Origin: Spiroplasma ixodetis Y32 | GTDB lineage: Bacteria > Bacillota_I > Bacilli_A > Mycoplasmatales > VBWQ01 | Direction of reading: 5' to 3' | DNA: 64,000 nucleotides | Assembly (NCBI RefSeq): GCF_030316605.1 | Contig: NZ_CP127039.1 | Span: forward strand, 1,302,001-1,366,000 | Shown: positions 32,938 through 41,682 of the stretch, in pieces | Layout: each line of letters begins with the position of its first letter | How positions within the stretch are numbered: position 1 is the stretch's first letter | Notes under the pieces: model-generated | What the model was told of the DNA's origin: nothing | Database searches by the model: none | Seen by the model: the letters and a program-made list of their open reading frames with translations, nothing else | Position numbers and translations under genes: made by a program

Positions 32938-33034
32938 TAGGGGCTTCGCCCCTAGTTGCTTCGCAACTCACCCCAGTGGCGTAAACACCACGGCCAACCA
33001 ACCAAGGTTCTGGTTGGCTCCGACCAATAATATA
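32938..33034. other. Plectrovirus non-coding hairpin region (putative ori/packaging)
   Basis: Four G+C-rich hairpins in a row: aggggcttcgcccct, gttgcttcgcaac, gtggcg..caccac around aaac, and ccaacc..ggttgg. Together they form the only G+C-rich block of the provirus. Filamentous phages carry their replication origin and packaging signal in such a hairpin region. A second copy lies at 50404-50501. Confidence 0.7.
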
Positions 33035-33037
33035 GGT

Positions 33038-33961
33038 TTACTCTATTTTAACATCTTTCTTATTTTTCTTAGAATATTTATTTCTATAATAACAAGCACG
33101 GCATACAGTATTATCAATTTCTTTTTTTTCAGTTTGTAATATATTATCCAACTTATCTAATCCTACTGCTCTAATATCATCAACAGTAAAATCTAATGCT
33201 TGTGACTGTTCATAGTCTTTAACACTACTTAATTCACTCTTTAACGAATGAATATAATTTAAAGCACGACTATTATATCTTTGTAAATAAGACCTAGGAA
33301 ATCATAAACTAAAAGTCATAGTTTCACCACTATAACTTGGTGGTAATCCACCACGTTTAATTATTTTCTTAGTTTGTCTTTTAGATAATACAACTTTATT
33401 ATAATCATCAACATTAGTATAAATATTTAGTTTAAACTTAACTAAAAATAACAAAATACGCATTCTCTTAACTTGAACAATATACTCTACTTTCTCACGA
33501 GCTTGTTTTGGAATTCTATCGGGGTGTTGTTCAATCATATACATAATTCCATTAAAATTATGACCTATCAATTTACAAAACATCCCTAAACTTTCTTGTA
33601 TTTCTTTAAATTCGGGTGACAAATCATTACTATTAATTTTTAAACCTAACTCATCTAAAACGACCATATCACACTCTTTAAAAGCATAATTACTATTTAA
33701 CTGATTAAATTTAAAAACATCATCATAAGAACAACGATAACTAAATTCATTACGAACTTTAATAGGAATAGGACTTACTACCCTACCTTTATGTTTTTGC
33801 GCTAAACAACAAGCAAGAGCAGATTTACCAGTACGTGGTGGTGCTGAAATAATATAACTACCTACACGTTGCAATATCTTTATATTTTTTCTAGTTATTA
33901 AAAATGGATAAAGTATTATTAATAATATAACTCCTAAAAGGACATAACCATATCAAGGCAT
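33038..33961 (-). CDS. Plectrovirus Zot-like assembly ATPase
   Basis: The 307-residue protein has an N-terminal membrane helix (GYVLLGVILLIILYPFLI), then a Walker A region (SAPPRTGKSALACC) and a Walker B-like ending MVVLDELGLK. This is the layout of the Zot/pI family, which extrude the phage through the membrane. The C-terminal part holds basic residues and CRACYYRNKYSKKNK. Its start overlaps the stop of the previous gene (TAATG). A truncated, 90% similar copy is at 50509-51085. Confidence 0.85.
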
Positions 33962-35031
33962 TATTTCAACTCCTAACCAACTAAAAATCCAACTGCTTTC
34001 AAAAATACTCATAAAGTTAAAACTTGTTCTAAACCACTAGTAAAATCAACATTTAAAACAGAACTAATAGTATCATCAAAAATACGTCTTAATAATCCGT
34101 CAAGTTTAGTAAAAAATTGTCTTAATGGCTCCACCGGTAAAACCTTACCAACTACTCCATAAAGTACTCATCTAAAAGCATTACGCAAATGACCAAAAAC
34201 ATCATATCAACTAACACGTTCATACTCAGGATTAAAAGGACTATTTGGGGGTACTGGTGTTACTTTCTCACTTGAAAAAATATTAATTTGACCAAAATTT
34301 AATTGTGGTGAAAAAGTTGGTCTAGTTGATTCACCATGAACATCAAAAAATACTGTTAAATGTCTTAAATTTGGAACACGAATAGGCATAGTAACAAAAT
34401 TATATAAATCTTGCTGATAAATATCATTATCAACTTTACCTTTAAAAACATATTTTGTATCACCAACATTATCTAAAAAACTAAAAACAAAATTAGCAGT
34501 AAAAGTTTTAAAATATTCATATTCAAAATAAAACATAAAACCTTGAATATAAAAACTTAAAGGTTTATCAATTTCAAAATTTAACTGTGTTTGAAAATTT
34601 ATAATTCTTTTACCAGTATTAACAAAATTTAAATTATTAGTATTATTCTTTGCAACAAAATTATGATTAAACATAATACGTGAAAATTCATCTAATTGTT
34701 TTCTATTAAAAGTATAAACACCAGTTCCCATATCTATCATTTGTGATGGAACACCAACTGTATCACTATAATAATAACACGTATATAAACCTTCATTATT
34801 ACCTATAAATTCACCACTTACTAATTTTAAATCCGGTTGGTCAACATCAAAATAAGCAGAATTTCATGGAATTGTTGCTCAATCATCAAAATCATGATAT
34901 TTAACATGTTTAACCATTTCTTTTGTAATATCATAATTAACAACATTAGGGTCATTCGAAGCAATTAAACTAGTGGGTGCTTGAATAGAAGTATTTACAA
35001 CAAAAAATAATTTAGCAAATTTAAATCACAT
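33961..35031 (-). CDS. Plectrovirus minor-coat-like protein (356 aa)
   Basis: ATG 35031 (MWFKFAKLFFVVNTSIQAPT) gives a short signal-like start, then a mostly polar beta-rich domain to about residue 260, and one hydrophobic C-terminal helix (LTLWVFLKAVGFLVGWE). That is the expected form of a pIII-like adsorption protein held by a C-terminal anchor, and its place next to the Zot gene supports it. It corresponds to the largest structural ORF of SpV1-type phages. Identification rests on layout. Confidence 0.7.
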
Positions 35032-35033
35032 AA

Positions 35034-35225
35034 TTATTTACCAAATAAACATTTTAAAATTCACCATGAACCATAAAACAAAACAAATCCAATAAAAAAC
35101 TGTGTACCATAAACTACTAAATTTCATAAAATAGTAGTAAAATCATCAACTGGATTACCTATAAACATAGTTCAATAATCAACTATACATTGATGTATTT
35201 TATTGTAAATTTCTAAAACACTCAT
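35034..35225 (-). CDS. Plectrovirus small membrane protein (63 aa)
   Basis: MSVLEIYNKIHQC followed by one long hydrophobic segment (about residues 30-55, LVVYGTQFFIGFVLFYGSWW). It overlaps the next start by TAATTATG spacing. Probably a minor virion or assembly membrane protein. Confidence 0.7.
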
Positions 35226-35234
35226 AATTAACAC

Positions 35235-35432
35235 CTACCCAAACAATGACCTAAAAACAAATTTAATACTACGATAAATAAAATTAAAAAATACACCTAA
35301 TACCAACCAAAAAGTCAAATTAAACAAAATATAAACTTCATCAGTAATATTTGGTTGATTTAAAAATATTTGAATATCTTTACTAGAAAATATAAAAATA
35401 AAATGCAATATACTAAAAACAAAATCAGACAT
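35235..35432 (-). CDS. Plectrovirus small membrane protein (65 aa)
   Basis: Two hydrophobic helices (FVFSILHFIFIFSS and LFNLTFWLVLGVFFNFIY) and a basic C-terminus (RSIKFVFRSLFG). Translated in a packed phage operon, 9 nt before the next gene. Confidence 0.72.
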   Translation of the reverse strand: MSDFVFSILHFIFIFSSKDIQIFLNQPNITDEVYILFNLTFWLVLGVFFNFIYRSIKFVFRSLFG

Positions 35433-35434
35433 AA

Positions 35435-35722
35435 TTATTTACCTACATTTATTCCACTAACATCTTGTGTTTGTTTATGACCCTTGGCAATTGTTTTACC
35501 AACTAAAACAGAAGACTTAGCAATTTTTTTAACACCATAACCTAAACCTAATGTTGGTAACATTAATTCGGGTAAAATAACCCTAAATGCAAATCTAAGC
35601 AAAATCAAAAATATCATTAAAGTACCTAAATTAAAACCTAAATCACCAAGTGGAAAACTAAAAAACTTCATAAAAATTGAAGCAAATAATTGCATAACAG
35701 TTGTAATAAAAGGTATAAACAT
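35435..35722 (-). CDS. Plectrovirus membrane protein (95 aa)
   Basis: Two or three membrane segments (FITTVMQLFASIFMKFF, LGTLMIFLILLRFAFRVI) followed by a basic polar tail (KTIAKGHKQTQDVSGINVGK). Likely a minor virion or assembly component. It lies 2 nt before the next gene. Confidence 0.72.
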   Translation of the reverse strand: MFIPFITTVMQLFASIFMKFFSFPLGDLGFNLGTLMIFLILLRFAFRVILPELMLPTLGLGYGVKKIAKSSVLVGKTIAKGHKQTQDVSGINVGK

Positions 35723-35733
35723 AATTTCACATC

Positions 35734-35988
35734 CTAATGTCTTGTAAATCTAAATAATCCTAAAATTAAATAAAATACAAAACTAACATTTATTAAAGCA
35801 AGAATAGGCAAAGGTAAAGTGTATAAACTATCATAAAAAAACGACTTAATAAAAAGTGTCACAGTATGTAACCCAGCAAAAGAACTTAAATACTGCATAT
35901 AAATAGTTTGTACCAATGTATTAACAACCGGTAAAAGTCTACCTAATAAAGGTAAAACAAAAACCAAGCTAAAAAATAACTTTACCAT
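35734..35988 (-). CDS. Plectrovirus membrane protein (84 aa)
   Basis: Three hydrophobic segments (LFFSLVFVLPLLGRLL, ending SFVFYLILGLFRFTRH). The start follows a gaaaggaag ribosome-binding site. Role unknown beyond phage membrane protein. Confidence 0.72.
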   Translation of the reverse strand: MVKLFFSLVFVLPLLGRLLPVVNTLVQTIYMQYLSSFAGLHTVTLFIKSFFYDSLYTLPLPILALINVSFVFYLILGLFRFTRH

Positions 35989-36010
35989 TTGCTTACTTCC
36001 TTTCTAATTA

Positions 36011-36217
36011 CTAATGTGTTCCATGAATAATATGTCCCACAAATTGTTTGATAAACACTAATACCATAAATACAATTGAAATTAACACTGGTCAATTTGT
36101 AAGTGTTCCACCATCGCCAGTAGTAAATACTCAACCAAAAATATAAGTAAAAGCATTTAATAATTGTTGACCAACACCACCAATCATATTTAATAATGCT
36201 GATAATCCAGCAGGCAT
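36011..36217 (-). CDS. Plectrovirus major coat protein
   Basis: The 68-residue protein has the best ribosome-binding site of the provirus (aaaggaggtgatt). The sequence is MPAGLSALLNMIGGVGQQLL, then a polar turn (TTGDGGTLTN) and one hydrophobic helix (WPVLISIVFMVLVFIKQFV). Short N-terminal amphipathic helix plus membrane helix is the plan of plectrovirus p8-type coat subunits, thousands of which cover the filament. The high-quality Shine-Dalgarno fits a strongly expressed coat gene. Confidence 0.8.
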
Positions 36218-36218
36218 A

Positions 36219-36452
36219 TTAATCACCTCCTTTCTCTAATTCTTTTTGTTGTTTTTCCATTTCTAATTTACGTTTCTTCTTTTCAAAATCTTTACGACAA
36301 AATATACAATCGGGTTCACTATCATTATCTTTTATATGTTTTTTATGTTTAAATCTTTGTATACCTTCACGTATTCAATTTCTACAAAACCAAAGAATTA
36401 AACAAAACCCACCAATATATAACGCATATTTTATAATTTCTTTAAAATCCAT
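36219..36452 (-). CDS. Plectrovirus protein, one TM helix and basic coiled coil (77 aa)
   Basis: An N-terminal helix (YALYIGGFCLILWFCR) is followed by a basic segment with CIFC (single CxxC) and a Lys/Glu coiled coil (KKKRKLEMEKQQKELEKGGD). The end of the gene contains the coat gene's ribosome-binding site, so coat translation is coupled to it. Confidence 0.7.
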
Positions 36453-36721
36453 TATTTATCACTTCCTTTATCAATATTCTTTTTCTTATTTTTAATTGAT
36501 TTAATCAAATCTAAAATTGAAAATAAAATACCCATAAAAAATGAAATACCACCAATAAAAAACCAAAATCAACGAATAAAACTCATATCATTATCAATAA
36601 TTTGCTGAATACCACCAACAAATAACCATAAACCACAACTAGTAAAAACACTAATAAGAATAATATTAACTCAATCAAATTTAGAAATTTTTTTATGTTT
36701 TATAACTTCTTTATTTTCCAT
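36452..36721 (-). CDS. Plectrovirus membrane protein, two helices (89 aa)
   Basis: Two hydrophobic helices (VNIILISVFTSCGLWLFVGG and WFWFFIGGISFFMGILFS) and a Lys-rich C-terminus. Its stop overlaps the start of the next gene (TAATGG). Confidence 0.7.
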
Positions 36722-36849
36722 TATTTTTTACCCCCTAATAAAAAATTATCAAAACTCATATTTTCATATAATCTCTGTTCAAAATTTCTTTTTGCTTTTT
36801 TCTTATGTAATTTTTGTCTTGACATGTTTTTTCATTTTATTTTTTTCAT
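36721..36849 (-). CDS. Plectrovirus small basic protein (42 aa)
   Basis: MKKIKWKNMSRQKLHKKKAK then NFEQRLYENMSFDNFLLGG. It is very basic at the N-terminus and coupled by overlap to the next gene. It may bind ssDNA in the virion, by charge only. Confidence 0.6.
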
Positions 36850-36850
36850 T

Positions 36851-37714
36851 TTAAACACCACCTAATGTATAAGCATAAGAATAATCCCAGTTTAAACTTG
36901 CTCTATCTAAATTAATTTCAGACATACTATCATCGTTTAAATCAACATCAACCATACCGTCATCTGTACTTTGATAATCATTAACACTACCATTAATCAA
37001 TCTTGCTCTTTCATCAGTAAATACTTCTTGTAATTCTGTATTATTATGTGTATTTCCTAACGGTAACAATAAAGTATTTATAATCTCACTTGCTCCGGCA
37101 ATAATCGTAGGAATAGCAAAATAATTATTAAAATTATTATTTATACCCATAGCAACACCACTTGAAATTAAACATCCACCAGTACCCACATTCGCTATTT
37201 TTTTAATATTTTGAAACCTATTAGGTATTAACTCAGTTAAACCACTAATAACATTCGCTATACCAAAACTATTTAAAGATATATAAGTATCTCAATCTAC
37301 AAAAGGGACATCAATTATCGGTTTAACGGTTGTAAATGGTGGATACGTTGGTTTAGGTGGTTCAGTAGGACAAGGTGGTCAAAAACAAGGCTCATCTTTT
37401 AATAAAGACACAGACTTATCTACATATTGAACAAACTTAGCATAATTTATTAAACCAATTGTTCCTAAACCTAAAAATATCTTTTTATAACTATTAATGA
37501 CTTTATTTCTAATAGTAGGTCTTTGATTAATATTCCATATATCAATTCCTAACTTTTTACTAAATAACAAAGAATTAATAGAACCTAAAATTGGGTCTTT
37601 TAAATATTGACCATAATATGCACTAACTCCAACCATTGCCGATAAAGGACTTATTCCAGTTCTTAAAATTTTAGTTAAAGTATAATTATTAGTTTGCTCT
37701 AATTCATTAGGCAT
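36851..37714 (-). CDS. Plectrovirus hypothetical protein (287 aa)
   Basis: From ATG 37714. Residues 1-110 have two hydrophobic segments (LSAMVGVSAYYGQYL, IFLGLGTIGLINYA). Then comes a Pro-rich linker (WPPCPTEPPKPTYPPF) and a second half with Gly-rich hydrophobic stretches (VGTGGCLISSGVAMGI) and an acidic tail (DGMVDVDLNDDSMSEINLD). It matches in place the mid-sized unassigned ORF of SpV1 genomes. Possibly a virion end-cap protein, which is inference. Confidence 0.65.
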
Positions 37715-37778
37715 AAATAAAACTCCTTACTTTATATACTAATAAGGAGCTTATTTATGAATTATAATCTAATCCATT

Positions 37779-37817
37779 GGGGCTTAATGAAAAATATATA
37801 ATCCATATATAAGCCCC
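37779..37817. other. Hairpin in the provirus intergenic region
   Basis: An 8-bp stem (ggggctta / taagcccc) around a 23-nt loop. Nearby, aataaggagcttat at 37741 is a near-inverse of ataagccccttatt at 37809, so two alternative pairings exist. This 114-bp gap between early (Rep side) and late (coat side) genes may hold a terminator or a second-strand origin. Confidence 0.55.
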
Positions 37818-37828
37818 TTATTTAATTT

Positions 37829-37942
37829 TTATTTATTTCTTTTATTCTCTTTTCTTATTCGTTCCATTTCATTAGCAACTCTGTAACACATTTCACAACC
37901 ATATACTCGTTCATAAGTTCAATCACTACATTTATGTCTCAT
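37829..37942 (-). CDS. Plectrovirus small Cys protein (37 aa)
   Basis: MRHKCSDWTYERVYGCEMCY, then an acidic/basic helix. C and CxxC could bind zinc. It overlaps the upstream gene by 11 nt. Confidence 0.55.
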
Positions 37943-38135
37943 AATTTAACTTACTCTCTTGCTGTCTCATTGCCTTATTTAAAGCAATATCTAATATACA
38001 ATTTGGACAATAATATTTTCTAGTATATAAGTTTTGCAAAACTCTTTTAGGACAAATAACTTGGTCACAAAGTTTACACATATAAATTGCTAAATGAAAT
38101 GCTTGTTCACATGAACAATTATCATTTTTAGCCAT
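37932..38135 (-). CDS. Plectrovirus zinc-finger-like protein (67 aa)
   Basis: Eight cysteines in zinc-ribbon spacing: CSCEQ, MCKLCDQ, CPKR, CPNC. Likely a small nucleic-acid-binding or regulatory protein. It is translationally coupled to the 37-residue gene. Confidence 0.65.
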   Translation of the reverse strand: MAKNDNCSCEQAFHLAIYMCKLCDQVICPKRVLQNLYTRKYYCPNCILDIALNKAMRQQESKLNYET

Positions 38136-38193
38136 AATTTAAAATTAACTCCTAACATAAAATAATTATTTAAAATTACCCTTTTATAAATAA

Positions 38194-38469
38194 CTATTTT
38201 CAATTAGAAAGTTTTTTAATTTGACCGCTTAAATCAATTTCAAGTGAATAAAAATTACCAACTTTTAAATCAACAGTAGATAAACAATTATTAAAATCAC
38301 TAGCAAATTCCGGATTATATCATTTATCACGTGTTTGACCCGTTGGCACGCTTGTTTGTTTATTTATTTCTACAAACTTCAAAACATCAAACTTTAATGT
38401 TTGACCTTTATTATTTTTATCGGGAATAACACGACCCTTTTCAATATTAACTAATTGAACTTTAAACAT
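38194..38469 (-). CDS. Putative plectrovirus ssDNA-binding protein (91 aa)
   Basis: The protein has no membrane helix and alternates hydrophobic and polar residues, as in a small beta-barrel (FKVQLVNIEKGRVIPDK, LKFDVLKFVEINKQ, FYSLEIDLSGQIKKL). It lies next to Rep, where filamentous phages keep the pV-like ssDNA-binding protein. Assignment is by position and fold impression only. Confidence 0.45.
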
Positions 38470-38687
38470 AAAAACTCAACTCCTCGCAGAAAACTATATT
38501 TTATTATAGTTTGAATTAAGTAAGATAGGGTAAAATTCTTACTTATAATTAGTTTAACAAAAAAATAAAAAATGTAAACTATAATTATAAACTCTGCGAG
38601 AAATTTAAAATATAGTTTACATTAAGCATTATATATATATATATATATATATACAAGTAAAATTATAGAAAAAAATAAGTTTTTTTT
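38470..38687. promoter_or_regulatory. Regulatory region between rep and late genes with CTCGCAGA inverted repeat
   Basis: Contains ctcgcagaaaactata at 38483 and its inverse tatagtttacatt preceded by ctctgcgag at 38594-38602, giving inverted repeats about 110 bp apart. A third copy (ctcgcagac) is at 39641 in front of rep. An (AT)12-type run lies at 38629-38653. The repeats may bind a phage repressor or Rep and control both transcripts. Confidence 0.5.
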
Positions 38688-39629
38688 CTAATGTAAAACT
38701 TTTTTCTTAAAATCTATTTTCTCAACTTTATTACCAAAAACTTTCTCTACCCAAGTCAAAACATCCTTATCTTTTTGAATTAAATAACCAATCTCACTAG
38801 TCCGTAAATAATGCTTATACGATAAAGCACTTAAATATACATAACGTTCATAATCTTCATAATTTTTAAAATAATCATTAACAACAGTACTTTCAATAAT
38901 ACCACCAATCATAACAGTATTACCTTCACTATCTCTTTGAGATTTAAAATAAAATACATTTGTTGCATTAAAACTTGCTTTAATTATATCTCCAATTGTT
39001 AATTTCTTAACTCCACGAACTACAATAGGATTTTTACAATTACGACTAAAAGCATAAGCCTTTACACCTACATCTGCTTGATTTAAAGACTTAACATCAT
39101 CTATTGCTTTTGTAACATACTTTCCTAAATATTTAATAACAAATTCATTAGTACCTTTTTTAACTACCCTTAAATCATTAAAACCATGAGTTCATCATTC
39201 TGCTAACATACTTTTACATATCTTTCTATTAAAAATTATATGAAAGTGAATAGCACCGCGAGATTGATACTCATAAACATAAAAATATTTTAACTCTCCT
39301 AAATGCGAAAAACGTTTAGGGTCATTTCATCACTTTTGTAATTTAATAAAAAATAAACCAATATCTTTCTTTGCTTTTTTAACATCTTGCATATTATCTT
39401 TATAAGTTAAAGTAACAAAACTTAACATCTTACTATTATAAAAATTATGTAATGCTTTTTGAATTAAATTAGTTTTAGTACGAATAGTACTATTTCTTAA
39501 TTTTTGCTTATTACCAACATAACATTTACCCTTTTTATTCCCAATATTAGTCAAAAATGAAATAGGTAATACTATATTTTTTACATAACAAGCATAAAAA
39601 ACCTTTTTAATATAAAAATCTTGTTTCAT
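38688..39629 (-). CDS. Plectrovirus replication initiator (HUH Rep)
   Basis: The protein is 313 residues from ATG 39629; an in-frame TTG at 39650 would add 7. Rolling-circle motifs are in order: SFVTLTYKDN (motif 1), RGAIHFHIIFNRK with the H-h-H metal site (motif 2) and VIKYLGKYVTKAID with the catalytic Tyr residues (motif 3). It nicks the phage origin to start rolling-circle replication. The host PcrA helicase (10701) is the likely partner. All motifs are intact, so the provirus may be able to replicate. Confidence 0.85.
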
Positions 39630-39790
39630 ATATAAAACACTCGCAGACAATCATAAGATTTTATTTTTATATATTTTAATAACAAACAAATCTTAACATA
39701 AAAAATTATAAAAACAAACAATAAAAGAAAAACGTTACTTAATTAATGTACTTATATTATAACATAGACTACCTTAAATCTAAAAATTAA

Positions 39791-40168
39791 TTATAAACTG
39801 GCCATTTTCTTTGATTCTATTTTTACTTTAATTTGTGAATCTATATTATTTATAGCGGTTTTTTTATCTGCAAACTTATCATTGTCAACTTCAATTTGTC
39901 TTCTTTGTTTTTCATCAAATTTTTTTTGCTGCATCTATGCCAAAAGTAATAGCACCAGCAATAGCACCAATACCAGCACCAACAGGAATACAAACAGGTA
40001 ATATTACAGCATTGGCAATCCCACCAATAGCACCACCTTTAGTCACTTTTATAATTTTTGCGGTTGTTCGATGTTTTTTTTAAATTCTTTTCATTTTGTA
40101 GGTTCTTGTTCTACATTTTATTCTGATTTTGCTTCAAGATTTTGTCAAATTTCATTTTTTATAGGCAT
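39791..40168 (-). pseudogene. Membrane-hairpin coiled-coil protein, decayed
   Basis: ATG 40168 starts MPIKNEIWQNLEAKSE, then TAA, then further lesions at A-runs. Other frames restore EPTKWKEFKKN, a Gly-rich membrane hairpin (KGGAIGGIANAVILPVCIPV, GAGIGAIAGAITFGIDAA) and a coiled-coil tail (KKFDEKQRRQIEVDNDKFAD) to TAA 39791. The layout resembles the gene at 19501 (polar start, Gly-rich hairpin, coiled coil), and both have the same type of leader. Function unknown. Confidence 0.6.
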
Positions 40169-40190
40169 TTCTTTTAATCTTCCTTTCAAA

Positions 40191-40257
40191 TAAAAAGTCA
40201 TTTATTTTTATCAAAATAATGAGTTAAAAACTTATATTAAGTTTAATTATTATTATA
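40191..40257 (-). promoter_or_regulatory. Leader with TATAAT, AAGTTTTTAACTCATT box and hairpin
   Basis: On the minus strand TATAAT (40257-40252) is followed by AAGTTTTTAACTCATT and a hairpin (40224-40196: actcattattttga / aaaataaatgact) ending in CTTTTT. ATG 40168 lies just behind with ggaag as ribosome-binding site. engB, the upstream minus-strand gene, ends 156 bp before this promoter, so the hairpin is not its direct terminator. Confidence 0.65.
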
Positions 40258-40413
40258 TTCTATTCTATACTGAATATTGATATTTTTAATAATTGCAAAC
40301 TATCATATACAATTTATAGATATACTGGTTTATAATCAATATAAATAAATAGATAAGAATATATACATATTAAACAACTTTTATCTTTTTTTATAGCAAC
40401 AAATATTATACTA

Positions 40414-41028
40414 TTAAGTTTCTACTTCAACTTCATTAGTATTAACATCATCTGCTAATTTACTAATTACTAAATCAATTCCTTGTTTACTAATACTAGA
40501 AAATAAAATAATAGGAGTATTGGTGCTAAGTTTTAAAGTTGATAATATTAATTTTTTATTTTTTACTAATTGACTATTTTTCACTTTATCAACTTTAGTA
40601 GCAATTAAATGAATTTTTAAATGATAATGTTGTAAATATTCCAACATATCAATATCATCTTTACTGGGTGCATGTCTTAAATCTAATAATAAAAAAACTG
40701 CTTTTAAATTTTTTCGTGACTGAAAATATTCATCCATCATTGTCGCAAATTGGATTTTTTTTTCATTTGATACTTTAGCAAAACCATAGCCAGGAACATC
40801 AACAAAGCGACAAATATTATTATTAATTGTAAAAAAATTTAGCATTTGTGTTTTACCAGGTGTTTGTGAAACTCTAGCTAACTTACCATTATTACAAATT
40901 GTATTTAAAAATGTTGATTTACCAACATTACTGCGACCAACAAAACAAAATTCAGGAATTTCATCCTGCGGCCATTGTTCTTCTTTAATAGCACTAGTTA
41001 AAAATTGTGCTTGCTTAATTCGTTCCAT
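40414..41028 (-). CDS. engB: Ribosome biogenesis GTPase EngB/YsxC
   Basis: The 204-residue protein is of family length and intact. G motifs: FVGRSNVGKST (G1), KTQMLNFF (G2 region), VDVPGYGFAKV (G3), ATKVDKVK (G4) and ILFSSISKQG (G5). It is an essential GTPase for 50S subunit assembly. The start at 41028 follows an aagaggtaaa ribosome-binding site. Confidence 0.95.
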   Translation of the reverse strand: MERIKQAQFLTSAIKEEQWPQDEIPEFCFVGRSNVGKSTFLNTICNNGKLARVSQTPGKTQMLNFFTINNNICRFVDVPGYGFAKVSNEKKIQFATMMDEYFQSRKNLKAVFLLLDLRHAPSKDDIDMLEYLQHYHLKIHLIATKVDKVKNSQLVKNKKLILSTLKLSTNTPIILFSSISKQGIDLVISKLADDVNTNEVEVET

Positions 41029-41097
41029 TTTTTACCTCTTATTCAAAAATATATTATAGCCAATAGTTAAGATTTAAACTAATTATTATTTATTATT

Positions 41098-41299
41098 TTA
41101 ATTTTTATTAATATTAATAAAATTAGTAAAATTAATATTATCTAATGGCCATATACCAAAACCAAAAAATAATGCGGCCAAAATGATACCACCCAACAAT
41201 AATACAAATAGCAAGTCATTTTATAATTTTAAATAATAACATAAAACTAATAATAGCAATAGCTACTATAATAATACCAACTATTACAAATGTATTAAT
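41098..41299 (-). pseudogene. Small membrane protein with ATT start and frameshift
   Basis: A perfect ribosome-binding site (ataggaggtaaac) is followed by ATT rather than ATG. The protein would be NTFVIVGIIIVAIAIISFML plus a second hydrophobic stretch (VGGIILAALFFGFGIWPLDN), about 66 residues, if one extra G near 41180 (GTTGGGTGG) is removed. Function unknown. Confidence 0.45.
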
Positions 41300-41477
41300 G
41301 TTTACCTCCTATTATTTTAATTATTAAAGTAACACGTAACATTAATTAATAATAACATAAAATAAATTTGAATATTTTATAGTAATCATCTTTTTTCTAA
41401 AATTATATAAATTAAAAAAAGTTATCTTTTTAAAGAGAAACATGTTAAAATGTCAAAGGATAAAGGAGAGTGATATC

Positions 41478-41621
41478 ATGACTGACAGCGATTCCATTTA
41501 TAATAATAAAAATAATACTAATTTAAAAATTAGTAATTTTAAAAGTGTACTTTTAAATAAAGATTCAGTCAAATATTCTCCTAGTATTTTTACAAAAAAA
41601 AATATTTTTTTAGCGTGTTAA
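41478..41621 (+). CDS. Small leader ORF before the Mg2+ ATPase (47 aa)
   Basis: ATG 41478 follows a good ribosome-binding site (aaaggagag). The peptide (MTDSDSIYNNKNNTNLKISN, then FKSVLLNKDSVKYS, ending KNIFLAC) is Asn/Ser/Lys-rich, soluble and unlike any protein I know. It ends 13 bp before the hairpin that covers the mgtA ribosome-binding site and 62 bp before the mgtA ATG. Such a position suggests a regulatory leader peptide, as mgtL in enterobacteria, but no sequence similarity is implied. Confidence 0.55.
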   Translation: MTDSDSIYNNKNNTNLKISNFKSVLLNKDSVKYSPSIFTKKNIFLAC

Positions 41622-41633
41622 TAAATTTCTAAA

Positions 41634-41672
41634 TCCTTATTTAAAATTCTTAAAATAAGAAAAATAAGGAGG
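41634..41672 (+). promoter_or_regulatory. Hairpin sequestering the mgtA ribosome-binding site
   Basis: tccttattt (41634-41642) pairs perfectly with aaataagga (41662-41670), which contains the first part of the Shine-Dalgarno aggagg (41668-41673) of the Mg2+ ATPase at 41683. A 19-nt A+T-rich loop separates them. If formed, the hairpin would block translation. Confidence 0.6.
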
Positions 41673-41682
41673 TAAAGAAATT

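Larger units (their letters stand above)
32893..39780 (-). mobile_element. Plectrovirus (SpV1/SVTS2-like) provirus, apparently complete
   Basis: About 6.9 kb of minus-strand genes in the typical filamentous-phage order: Rep (39629), a small putative DNA-binding protein, small zinc-finger proteins, a large hypothetical, small membrane proteins, major coat (36217), several TM proteins, a minor-coat-like protein and a Zot-like ATPase (33961), followed by a non-coding hairpin region at 32938-33034. All ORFs are open with TGA as Trp and most overlap by the TAATG pattern. The size fits the smaller Spiroplasma plectroviruses. The exact borders are not certain: the left border lies near 32930 (tcaagtatatagggg, shared with the fragment at 50398) and the right one near 39780. 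Confidence 0.85.

Noticed and set aside
38629..38653. (AT)n run as a replication origin
   Set aside because: Simple AT runs are common in DNA this A+T-rich. The hairpin block at 32938 is a better origin candidate.
39629..39650. TTG 39650 as the rep start
   Set aside because: ATG 39629 is in frame and the upstream bases belong to a repeated CTCGCAGA box, so the shorter form is preferred.
41040..41680. M-box magnesium riboswitch before mg2+ ATPase
   Set aside because: The 200 bases before the gene are too short and lack the conserved G-rich L-loops of the M-box. Only the leader ORF and the RBS hairpin are supported.
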